Shown piece after piece: positions 1 to 6,478 of a stretch of 7,089 nt of DNA. Both the position numbers and the translations under genes were made by a program. The DNA is from Verrucomicrobiales bacterium. GTDB lineage: Bacteria; Verrucomicrobiota; Verrucomicrobiia; Verrucomicrobiales; DEV007. The notes below the pieces were generated by a model that saw only the letters and a program-made list of their open reading frames with translations, searched no databases and was not told the origin of the DNA. Positions within the stretch are counted from its first letter, which is position 1; every line of letters starts with the position of its first letter. The DNA is taken from positions 1 through 7,089 of the forward strand of contig QIKC01000347.1 of NCBI GenBank assembly GCA_003232855.1. The letters run 5' to 3'.

Positions 1-80
1 CCGCTCGCCTTATGCCACTGGGCGATGTAGCCCGTGACGATCGACTCGCCGACGGATGGGATCTTGATATCGACACTCAT
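1..80 (-). CDS. sucB: Dihydrolipoamide succinyltransferase, E2 of 2-oxoglutarate dehydrogenase (5' end only)
   Basis: This is the first 26 codons of the E2 component, which moves the succinyl group from E1 to CoA through a swinging lipoyl arm in the cytoplasmic 2-oxoglutarate dehydrogenase complex. The reverse strand starts with ATG at 80-78 and reads MSVDIKIPSVGESI, then VTGYIAQWHKAS. The pattern (V/I)KIPSVGESI is the classic beginning of the lipoyl domain of SucB-type E2 proteins. The lipoylated lysine, the E1/E3-binding domain and the catalytic domain lie beyond the left edge. The gene follows sucA on the same strand after 90 bases, the usual sucA-sucB order, so co-transcription is likely. 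No good Shine-Dalgarno sequence sits just before the ATG; a GGAG is seen only about 25 bases upstream. Other 2-oxoacid dehydrogenase E2 proteins start in a similar way, but the adjacent sucA makes SucB by far the best call. Confidence 0.88.
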   Translation of the reverse strand, partial: MSVDIKIPSVGESIVTGYIAQWHKAS

Positions 81-118
81 GAAATGTTCAAAACATGCCA
101 CTCTGGCTCCGGCAACCC

Positions 119-144
119 TTTGGCAGTAAAGCCGCTTTGCCAAA
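119..144 (-). other. Imperfect hairpin in the sucA-sucB spacer
   Basis: The 90-base spacer between sucA and sucB contains an inverted repeat. TTTGGC (119-124) pairs with GCCAAA (139-144), and AAAG (128-131) pairs with CTTT (135-138) around a CCG loop, with a three-base AGT bulge at 125-127. In the minus-strand transcript it would fold after the sucA stop codon and before the sucB start. No run of U follows it, so it does not look like an intrinsic terminator. It may be an mRNA processing or stability element between the E1 and E2 reading frames; that role is inferred from position only. Confidence 0.35.
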
Positions 145-170
145 CGCTTTCATCTGTGGATCGCATCGGA

Positions 171-2963
171 TCATACACTAAAGGCTCGCTCCACCAGACG
201 CCGCTGTTCGGCCAGATGGATCGCCTTGGTTCCGGTGGCGGTGCTGGCGCTGCGTTCGCGCCCGGCGTAGCGCACGCGGCTGCCGCTGCGCGAGGCTTTT
301 TCTAGGCGCGGGGCGATGTAGCTCCACGCGCCCATGTTGAGCGGCTCCTCTTGGCACCACACCCATTTCTTATGCGCCCGCGGGTAACGGGCGACGATCT
401 CTTTCAGCAAATCCCAATGGAACGGGTAGATCTGCTCGACGCGGATGATGGCAGCATTGCGCAATTTGTTCTCATTGCGGTATTTTAACAAATCGAAGTA
501 AACCTTACCAGAACAAAAAACCAGCCGAGTGACACGCTCCGGGCGATCGACCAACTCGACGTCGTCGAGCATTTCGCGGAAGCCGGTATCGCCGGTGAAC
601 CCTTCCTCCCGAGAGACGCACTGCGGATGACGCAGCAAGCTCTTCGGCGACATCAGCACCAGCGGCTTGCGCAGCGGGCGCAGGATCTGGCGGCGCAAGA
701 CGTGAAAATACTGCGCCGGCTCGGTAAGATTACAAACCTGCATGTTGCCACCGGCGCACATTTGCAGAAAACGCTCTAGGCGGGCGCTGGAGTGTTCCGG
801 CCCTTGCCCCTCGTAGCCATGCGGCAACAGCATGACCAAGTTCGACGGACGCCCCCACTTCGACTCCGCAGAGCTGATGAATTGATCGATGATCACCTGC
901 GCTCCATTGGCAAAATCGCCGAACTGCGCTTCCCAACAAATGAGCATACCGGGCACCATCAGTGTGTATCCGTAGTCGAAGCCGAGCACTCCGGTTTCCG
1001 ATAACAAACTGTTGTATGCACAAAATTTGGCCTGTCCCGGAACGAGGTTATCGAGCGGCACATAGCGCCCATGGGTCTCTGCATCGTAGAGCACCGCGTG
1101 CCGCTGACTGAAGGTGCCGCGACGGACATCCTGGCCGGAGAGGCGCACCGGATGGCCATCGGCGAGCAGTGAGGCAAAGGCCAACGCCTCGGCGTAAGAC
1201 CAATCGTAGGGCTCGCCCTCTGCGGTCGCCCGCGCACGGCGGGCGAGGAACAGCCGCTTAATTTTGGGATTAACCGCAAAGCCTTCAGGCACGTGTACCA
1301 GCTGCTCGCCCAGCTGGCGCAGCCGTTCCGGAGCGATTCCGGTGGGCACCGGGTCGTAGGAATACTCGGGCTGCACCTCGGCAGCCGCCCCGAGAAATGC
1401 GCCCGGGCCGCCCTCCTCACTCTTGCGCCGAACGGCGTCGAACTCCGTGTCGAGGCGCCCGCGATAGGCGCGCCCGATGGCAGCGATTTCCGCCGCGTCC
1501 ATGTCGCGCTCCTCGATCAAGCGCTCTTTGAACAATTCGGTAGTCGAGGTTTTGTTAGCAATCTTACGGTACATGTCCGGCTGAGTGAAAGCCGGCTCGT
1601 CAGCCTCGTTGTGCCCGTGCCGCCGGTAGCAGACGATATCGACCACCACGTCGCGAGCGAAGCGCTCACGAAACTCCAACGCCAATTCCATCACGTAGGC
1701 CACCTCCAGCGGGCTGTCGCCGTTGACGTGAAACACCGGTGCCTCGATCATCTTCGCCACATCGGTGCAGTAGGCCGACGAGCGAGCGTCGGAGGGCATG
1801 GTGGTGAATCCGATTTGGTTATTAATGATGAGGTGTACCGTGCCGCCGGTGCGGTAACCGGGCAGTTGGGAGAAGTTCAATACCTCCGCCACCGGCCCCT
1901 GCCCGGCGAAAGCGGCATCGCCGTGCAACAGTAGCGGCAGTACTCGTTTACGCTCGGCAGTGTCGCCGATCAGCCGCTGGCGGGCGCGCGCCATGCCCTC
2001 GACCACTGGATTCACCGCCTCCAGATGACTCGGGTTCGGAGCCAGAAAAATCGTGATTAATCGATCACCAACCTCGCGCGCCGTCTCGTAGCCGAGGTGG
2101 TATTTCACGTCACCGTCGCCGCCGGCCAGATCGGGCACGTAGTTTTCCGAGAACTCGTGAAAGAGCACCGACAGCGGTTTGTGCAGGAAATTGGCCAACA
2201 CATTGAGCCGCCCACGGTGCGCCATGCCCATCACGATCTCGTCCACCCCCTGGCCCGCCGCCTTATACAATAAGGTGTTGAGCGCCACCATGGTCGATTC
2301 CCCGCCCTCTAGGCCAAAGCGTTTCTGCGCGACGTATTTCTGATGCAGGTAGCGCTCGAAGTCCTCCGCCTCGACCAGCCAGCCGAGCACGCGCTTCTTG
2401 GTCGCCAGATCGATATCCCACGGATCCGGCCGCGCCTCGATCCGGTCGCGGATCCAGTGGCGCACCTCGCGATCATTGATGTGCATGTACTCAAAACCAA
2501 TCTTGCCGCAGTAGATCTGCTGCAGGCGCCCGAGCATCTGCGAGAGCAGCATCGGCTCTCCACCGGCGAAAAACTGGCTCGCCACCTGCTCGCCGAGGTC
2601 AGCGCCAGAAAAACCGAACTGCTCGCGGCTGAGCCGCAGATTCACCGGCGGCCCCAGACCGAGCGGATCAGTCCAAGCCTCCGTATGGCCCAGCGCGCGG
2701 TAATTATAGAGCATGCTCACCACCCGCGCGCGAAATCCAGCGTCCGTCTGCGTGACCCGCAGCACCTCGGGCGCGGCGGCCGGAACGGGAACAGCCACCG
2801 GAGCCGTCGTTGAATTCCCGGCATCCAGTTGAGCCATCCCCAGCGCAAACCCATCGAAAAACGCCGCCCACTGCGAATCCACGGAGCCCGGATCCTCACA
2901 CCAACGCGCGTAATTTTCGTCGAGGAGATCGGCGTTCAATCGCCCGGCGACGCTGCTGTTCAT
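171..2963 (-). CDS. sucA: 2-oxoglutarate dehydrogenase E1 component (thiamine diphosphate dependent)
   Basis: SucA decarboxylates 2-oxoglutarate and passes the succinyl group to lipoyl-E2 (TCA cycle, cytoplasm). From ATG at 2963-2961 the protein has 930 residues, close to the 933 of E. coli SucA. The N-terminal E2-binding segment contains NADLLDENYARW (about residues 10-21). Further family motifs follow in order: MGMAHRGRLNVL (245-256), NPSHLEAVNPVVEG (310-323), the ThDP/Mg region HGDAAFAGQG (347-356) followed by NNQIGFTT (381-388), CYRRHGHNEADEP (445-457), LSGQDVRRGTFSQRH (608-622), QFGDFANGAQ and nearby residues (about 680-689), LLPHGYEGQGPEHSSAR (712-728) and QEEPLNMGAW (871-880). The gene is intact, with no frameshift, and is not fused to an acyltransferase domain as in actinobacterial KGD. 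The frame stays open upstream to a TTG at 3002, which would add 13 residues. I prefer the ATG because SucA homology begins right after it; neither start has a strong Shine-Dalgarno. sucB follows after 90 bases. Confidence 0.97.
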   Translation of the reverse strand: MNSSVAGRLNADLLDENYARWCEDPGSVDSQWAAFFDGFALGMAQLDAGNSTTAPVAVPVPAAAPEVLRVTQTDAGFRARVVSMLYNYRALGHTEAWTDPLGLGPPVNLRLSREQFGFSGADLGEQVASQFFAGGEPMLLSQMLGRLQQIYCGKIGFEYMHINDREVRHWIRDRIEARPDPWDIDLATKKRVLGWLVEAEDFERYLHQKYVAQKRFGLEGGESTMVALNTLLYKAAGQGVDEIVMGMAHRGRLNVLANFLHKPLSVLFHEFSENYVPDLAGGDGDVKYHLGYETAREVGDRLITIFLAPNPSHLEAVNPVVEGMARARQRLIGDTAERKRVLPLLLHGDAAFAGQGPVAEVLNFSQLPGYRTGGTVHLIINNQIGFTTMPSDARSSAYCTDVAKMIEAPVFHVNGDSPLEVAYVMELALEFRERFARDVVVDIVCYRRHGHNEADEPAFTQPDMYRKIANKTSTTELFKERLIEERDMDAAEIAAIGRAYRGRLDTEFDAVRRKSEEGGPGAFLGAAAEVQPEYSYDPVPTGIAPERLRQLGEQLVHVPEGFAVNPKIKRLFLARRARATAEGEPYDWSYAEALAFASLLADGHPVRLSGQDVRRGTFSQRHAVLYDAETHGRYVPLDNLVPGQAKFCAYNSLLSETGVLGFDYGYTLMVPGMLICWEAQFGDFANGAQVIIDQFISSAESKWGRPSNLVMLLPHGYEGQGPEHSSARLERFLQMCAGGNMQVCNLTEPAQYFHVLRRQILRPLRKPLVLMSPKSLLRHPQCVSREEGFTGDTGFREMLDDVELVDRPERVTRLVFCSGKVYFDLLKYRNENKLRNAAIIRVEQIYPFHWDLLKEIVARYPRAHKKWVWCQEEPLNMGAWSYIAPRLEKASRSGSRVRYAGRERSASTATGTKAIHLAEQRRLVERAFSV

Positions 2964-3041
2964 CGTGTCCGGTAGGGCTCGCGGATATTGATCAGAACGC
3001 AAGCGGAATCGTTCCCAACAAGGCGAGTTTATATTTAAAAA

Positions 3042-3071
3042 AATTTAGGCGCTGGCGGCGCAATCTGTTAA
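3042..3071 (-). promoter_or_regulatory. Candidate sigma70-type promoter for sucA
   Basis: On the minus strand TTAACA (3071-3066, five of six bases of the -35 consensus) is followed after 18 bases by TAAATT (3047-3042, four of six of the -10 consensus). Transcription would begin near 3035 and leave a leader of about 70 bases before the ATG at 2963. A second possible -10, TATAAA at 3033-3028, lies just downstream but has no convincing -35. The site is physically interlocked with the plus-strand promoter described separately. It is a sequence-only prediction, and the consensus for this organism is unknown. Confidence 0.4.
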
Positions 3072-3074
3072 AAT
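3045..3074 (+). promoter_or_regulatory. Candidate extended -10 promoter for the ABC/Gld-like operon
   Basis: TAAAAT (3069-3074) is preceded by TGT (3066-3068), giving the TGn extended -10 arrangement. A poor -35, TTAGGC at 3045-3050, lies 18 bases upstream; extended -10 promoters tolerate a weak -35. Transcription would start near 3081, leaving a leader of about 50 bases before the ATPase start at 3134. The same bases serve as the -35 of the candidate sucA promoter on the other strand. No other promoter-like sequence was noticed between here and the right edge. Confidence 0.45.
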
Positions 3075-3117
3075 ACACGCCCTTTTTCGACCTGCGATTT
3101 TCTAACGCGGGGCGCAC

Positions 3118-3122
3118 AGGAA
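3118..3122 (+). promoter_or_regulatory. Probable ribosome binding site of the ABC ATPase gene
   Basis: AGGAA, followed by more A residues, lies about 12 bases before the ATG at 3134, a slightly long but workable spacing. It supports that ATG over the many upstream in-frame codons: the reading frame is open back to 2810, but the upstream part overlaps the 5' end of sucA and reads as basic, low-complexity peptide unlike any ABC protein. Confidence 0.5.
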
Positions 3123-3133
3123 AAATCCAACCC

Positions 3134-4078
3134 ATGATCCAAGTCTCGAACCTCACCAAACGCTATGTCGGACGCACGGCGGTGGATCAGATTTCCTTCG
3201 AGGTTGGCCAAGGCGAGGTGGTCGGCTTCCTCGGGCCGAACGGCGCGGGAAAGACCACCACCATCCGCATCCTCACCGGCTACCTGCCCGCCTCGTCGGG
3301 CACCGCCTCGATCGCCGGCTTCGACGTCTTCCGCGATTCCATGGAAGCCCGACGCCGCATCGGCTACATGCCCGAGAACGTCCCGCTCTACGAGGACATG
3401 CGAGTCAAAGAATACCTCCGCTTCCGGGCACAGCTGAAGGGCTTACGCGGGCGCGACGTCCGCAAGAACGTCGGCGAGGCCATGGATCTGTGCGGCCTCA
3501 CCGAAATGCGCAGCAAGATGATCGGCTCGCTATCAAAAGGTTACCGCCAACGCGTCGGGCTGGCCGACGCCCTCTTACACAAACCCGAACTGCTGATCCT
3601 CGACGAGCCCACCAACGGCCTCGACCCCAACCAGATCCGCCGCGTGCGCGAACTCATCAAGCAGCTCGGCCTGACCCACACCATCCTCGTCTCCACCCAC
3701 ATCCTCAGCGAAGTCGAGATGACCTGCGACCGCGTCATCATCCTCGACCGCGGAAAGGTTCGCGCCTGCGACACCCCCGCCAACCTCGTCGGGCGCATGC
3801 GCACCGCCCGCACCATCTCCCTCGAACTACAAGCCGAGGCACCGCTAGCCATCGACAAGATCAAAACGCTACCCGGCGTGAAAAAAGTGGTGAAGGAAAG
3901 TATAGATGAGAACGGTTGGACGCGCCTCACGGTGCGCGCCGAAAGCGGTCGCGACGTACGCGAATCGATCGCCCTCATCGCCGCCGACAACGCCTGGCCC
4001 CTGCGCGAACTACACGCCCACAAAGCCACCCTCGAAGACGTCTTCGTCGAAATCACCCAATCCGAACACAGCAGCTAA
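3134..4078 (+). CDS. ABC-2 type transporter ATP-binding protein, GldA-like
   Basis: This 314-residue cytoplasmic protein is the ATPase that should power the permease encoded next. It begins MIQVSNLTKRYVGRTAVDQI, the normal opening of an ABC domain with the A-loop tyrosine (Y11). Visible motifs are Walker A GPNGAGKT (34-41), a Q-loop region GYMPENVPLYEDM (77-89) with PEN where many ABC proteins have PQ, a signature LSKGYRQR (133-140) with LSKGY in place of LSGGQ, Walker B LLILDEP (153-159) with catalytic E158, D-loop GLD (162-164) and H-loop H189. IGYxPEN and LSKGYRQRVGLA are typical of the GldA group of ABC-2 exporters. The C-terminal part (about 220-314) is the extra domain of drug/lipid-type exporters and ends with the usual TLEDVFVEIT. 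All catalytic residues are present. The gene is first in the plus-strand operon; 30 A-rich bases without a terminator separate it from the permease. The family assignment is firm, the substrate is unknown, and the name GldA does not imply gliding here. Confidence 0.93.
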   Translation: MIQVSNLTKRYVGRTAVDQISFEVGQGEVVGFLGPNGAGKTTTIRILTGYLPASSGTASIAGFDVFRDSMEARRRIGYMPENVPLYEDMRVKEYLRFRAQLKGLRGRDVRKNVGEAMDLCGLTEMRSKMIGSLSKGYRQRVGLADALLHKPELLILDEPTNGLDPNQIRRVRELIKQLGLTHTILVSTHILSEVEMTCDRVIILDRGKVRACDTPANLVGRMRTARTISLELQAEAPLAIDKIKTLPGVKKVVKESIDENGWTRLTVRAESGRDVRESIALIAADNAWPLRELHAHKATLEDVFVEITQSEHSS

Positions 4079-4108
4079 ACCGCTCCAAAAAACCTCCGAC
4101 AATTAAAA

Positions 4109-4927
4109 ATGTCCGGCACCCTCATCATCGTCCTATTCGCGGCGACCCTCGCCCTCACGCTCTGGCAATTCTTCAAGCGCGGCACCGGCCCGGTGCTGTT
4201 CATCAAAGAATTGCGTTCGTTTTTCCTGTCGCCAGTGGCCTGGGTGGTACTGGCGTTGGTGATGTTGCTCAACGGCTTCTCCTTCACCTCGGCACTCACC
4301 GACCTGAGAGCCGGCGACCGCACCGTGACCCTCGCCGTCTACACCTTCTGGTCGTTCCCCTTCTGGCTGGCCTACTTTTTCATCTTCCCGGTGATCACCA
4401 TGCGACTGTTCGCCGAAGAACAAAAACTGGGCACTATCGAGACCCTACTCACCGCGCCGGTCAGCACCCTCCAGGTACTGCTCTCCAAATACCTCGCCGC
4501 CCTCACCTTCTATCTGGTTCTGTGGTTGCCCAGCATGCTGAACTTTCTCCTGTTCCGCATCAACGCCCCCGACAGCACCGCCGCCATCGGCTCCCTGCAA
4601 GGCAGCTACACCATCATTTTCCTGCTCGGCGCCTTCAATATCGCCATCGGCTGCCTCGCCTCAGCACTGACCAAAAACCAACTGGTCGCCGCCATGATTT
4701 GCTTCACCTTCTGCCTACTGCACTTCCTAGTGGGCTTCGTCTTGCAATTCGTCCCCGTCCCCGAAGCATTCCGCGGATTCGCCGACTACATCTCCACCCA
4801 CCTGCACGTGCGCACCTTTGTCGACGGGCTCATCGACACCCGCCAAATCGTCTACTACATCAGCTTCGCCATCCTGCTGCTCACCACCACCTTCCACGTG
4901 CTCGAATTCCGCAAGTGGAAGGTCTGA
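4109..4927 (+). CDS. ABC-2 type transporter permease, GldF-like
   Basis: This 272-residue inner-membrane protein is the membrane-spanning partner of the preceding ATPase. Hydrophobic segments lie at about 4-22, 42-62, 78-100, 127-149, 166-188, 192-214 and 246-265. The core family hallmarks are IKELRSFFLSPVAWVV (32-47), the cytoplasmic coupling stretch FAEEQKLGTIETLLTAPVS (101-119), and the C-terminal DTRQIVYY (243-250) leading to a last span and EFRKWK. These are typical of GldF/ABC-2 permeases. The first segment (4-22) is extra: most relatives begin near KELRSFF and have six spans. A shorter start at GTG 4193 would remove it, but neither start has a Shine-Dalgarno, so I keep the ATG at 4109, which follows an A-rich leader. 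Codon choice at 4193-4270 is G-ending (15 of 26 codons), unlike the C-ending bias around it. The stop lies three bases before gldG-like ATG, so the two genes are probably translationally coupled. Confidence 0.9.
   Translation: MSGTLIIVLFAATLALTLWQFFKRGTGPVLFIKELRSFFLSPVAWVVLALVMLLNGFSFTSALTDLRAGDRTVTLAVYTFWSFPFWLAYFFIFPVITMRLFAEEQKLGTIETLLTAPVSTLQVLLSKYLAALTFYLVLWLPSMLNFLLFRINAPDSTAAIGSLQGSYTIIFLLGAFNIAIGCLASALTKNQLVAAMICFTFCLLHFLVGFVLQFVPVPEAFRGFADYISTHLHVRTFVDGLIDTRQIVYYISFAILLLTTTFHVLEFRKWKV
4917..4922 (+). promoter_or_regulatory. Ribosome binding site of the GldG-like gene
   Basis: GGAAGG lies eight bases before the ATG at 4931 and inside the last codons of the permease. It is the best Shine-Dalgarno in the window and fixes the GldG-like start at 4931, which keeps the charged N-terminal tail in the protein. 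Its location within the upstream gene fits translational coupling. Confidence 0.7.
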
Positions 4928-4930
4928 CCC

Positions 4931-6460
4931 ATGCCTAGCAATTCCGACAAACACGACGACGACGCGCCAACCCCCGCCCGGCGCGCGGAAAAGACGAGTG
5001 CAGCCAACAAAAGCGGCACCCGTCCGGCCGCCGAGATCAAGCGCGTCAACATCGCCGTCAACGTCGCCGTACAGATGCTCTGTGCGCTATTGATCTTCCT
5101 CCTCATCAACCACCTCGCCTCCGGCAATTACAAACGCTGGGATCTCAGTGCGACGAAAAAGTTCAGCATCTCCGAAGACACCGCCGGCTACCTCGCCCAA
5201 CTCGACGGCGAAGTGCGCATCACCATGGCCTTCCTCAGCGGGTCGAAGATCCGCGGACGCCTCAAAACCTTACTCGAAGAATACGTCCGCCTCGGCGACG
5301 GTCAGGTGGTGTTCGAAGAATTCGACCCAGCGCGCGACAAAGCCCTCGCCATCGACGTCGCCGATCGCTACGGGATGATCATCGACCAAAACGTCGTCTT
5401 CGTCGATGTCGGCGGCAAAGTGAAAAAGATCACCGAGAGCGACATGCTGATCGACAATGGCCGCTTCTTCTCCGGCGAGGCCGTCATCACCTCCGCCATG
5501 CTCGCCGCAACCGAGGGACGCCCGAAAACCGTTTACCTCATCGCCGGCAAAGGCAGACTACACGAAACCCATAAACGCACCGCGCTCGAAGAACTCATCG
5601 ACCTCAGCGAACGCCAATTCTTCACCCTCAAAGAACTCACCCTCGGCAACATCACCGAAATCCCCCTCGACGCCGACGCACTGTTGCTCATCAATCCCGA
5701 AAGCGACTTTTCCCCCGGCGAGGTCGAACTGCTCACCGACTACTGGGACAACGCGCGCGGGTCGATGGTACTACTACTCAACCCCGCCACCGAAATGCCA
5801 AATTTCTACCCCTTCCTCCGCCAACTAGGAGTGCAGGTTCATAGCGATCACCGCGTCATGTTCTCCCAAGTCCTCGGCATCGGCGGCGCCAGAAAAATCT
5901 ACGAAGTCCAGTCCAAATTCCTCCGCGCCTCACCGGTGACCTCCGGCAAAGTCGGCACCCTCACCATCTTCGGCGGCCAAACCAGCCCGCTCGGAATAGC
6001 GGAAAACAACGAAGAGCTGAAAGCCAAAGGCATCATCGCCAGCCCACTGCTCGAAGCCGACGCCAAATTCTGGGGCGAAAGAGATCACGCAGGCGCCACC
6101 CCGCAACCCGACGAAAAACTAGACATCCTGCCGCCAGTCTACGTCGCCGCCGCCGTAGAAAAAGGCGGATCCGATGACGCCATCGTCAAGCTCGACAGCT
6201 CACGCCTAATCGTCGTCGGCAACTCAACCCTACTCGACCCCGACCACATCACCCGCACCAACTCCGAATTCGTCGTCAACGCCCTCAACTGGACACTCGA
6301 CCGCGACGGCCGCATCGACATCATCCCCAAGCCCGCGATGAACCCCCCGATCAACCTGTCGCCAGAAAAATACAGCAACCTCTTCACCCTCGTCGTCCTC
6401 ATCCTACCAGCGATCGCGTTCTGTTTCGCCATCTTCGTCTGGAGCGCCAGACGGAACTGA
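4931..6460 (+). CDS. GldG-like ABC transporter auxiliary protein (ABC_transp_aux-type domain)
   Basis: This 509-residue protein has the layout of GldG-type partners of ABC-2 exporters: a membrane anchor near each end and a large extracytoplasmic domain between them. Residues 1-38 are a polar tail (HDDDAPTPARR and a Lys/Ala-rich part). The first membrane span is about 39-63, followed by the family hallmark NYKRWDLSATKKFSISEDT (66-84). The middle contains FFSGEAVITSAMLAATEG (179-196), RPKTVYLIAGKGR (197-209), ADALLLINPESDFSPGEVEL (248-267) and GSMVLLLNPATEMP (277-290). SRLIVVGNSTLLD (424-436) precedes NSEFVVNALNWTLD (444-457). The last span is about 484-504, ending SARRN. No enzyme active site is recognised; the fold group resembles ThuA/glutaminase-like auxiliary domains, and a scaffolding or substrate-handling role is inferred. 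It sits three bases after the permease and 18 before the DUF4340-like gene. The assignment to the GldG-like family is strong; its biological role is unknown. Confidence 0.9.
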   Translation: MPSNSDKHDDDAPTPARRAEKTSAANKSGTRPAAEIKRVNIAVNVAVQMLCALLIFLLINHLASGNYKRWDLSATKKFSISEDTAGYLAQLDGEVRITMAFLSGSKIRGRLKTLLEEYVRLGDGQVVFEEFDPARDKALAIDVADRYGMIIDQNVVFVDVGGKVKKITESDMLIDNGRFFSGEAVITSAMLAATEGRPKTVYLIAGKGRLHETHKRTALEELIDLSERQFFTLKELTLGNITEIPLDADALLLINPESDFSPGEVELLTDYWDNARGSMVLLLNPATEMPNFYPFLRQLGVQVHSDHRVMFSQVLGIGGARKIYEVQSKFLRASPVTSGKVGTLTIFGGQTSPLGIAENNEELKAKGIIASPLLEADAKFWGERDHAGATPQPDEKLDILPPVYVAAAVEKGGSDDAIVKLDSSRLIVVGNSTLLDPDHITRTNSEFVVNALNWTLDRDGRIDIIPKPAMNPPINLSPEKYSNLFTLVVLILPAIAFCFAIFVWSARRN

Positions 6461-6478
6461 TCCCCCGTCCACGTAACC

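Noticed and set aside
1293..1934. A 213-codon plus-strand open frame inside sucA
   Set aside because: It is antisense to highly conserved SucA sequence and shows no recognisable domain; long antisense frames are common in GC-rich genes.
2343..2813. A 156-codon plus-strand open frame inside sucA
   Set aside because: Antisense shadow of the SucA N-terminal half, with no domain or translation signal.
2810..3133. Upstream in-frame extension of the ABC ATPase by 108 codons
   Set aside because: It overlaps the 5' end of sucA and the promoter region and encodes basic low-complexity peptide. The ABC domain starts cleanly at 3134 with a nearby AGGAA.
3541..4056. A 171-codon minus-strand open frame inside the ATPase gene
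   Set aside because: Ser/Arg-rich antisense shadow of the conserved ABC domain; no motif.
4079..4108. Possible terminator or internal promoter between ATPase and permease
   Set aside because: The 30 bases are A-rich but have no inverted repeat, no T run and no -35/-10 pair.
3916..4938. A 340-codon open frame on the plus strand overlapping the permease
   Set aside because: Its product is Arg/His/Pro-rich with no domain. It is an out-of-frame reading of the ATPase end and the permease, kept open by their C-ending codons; the permease frame has clear family motifs.
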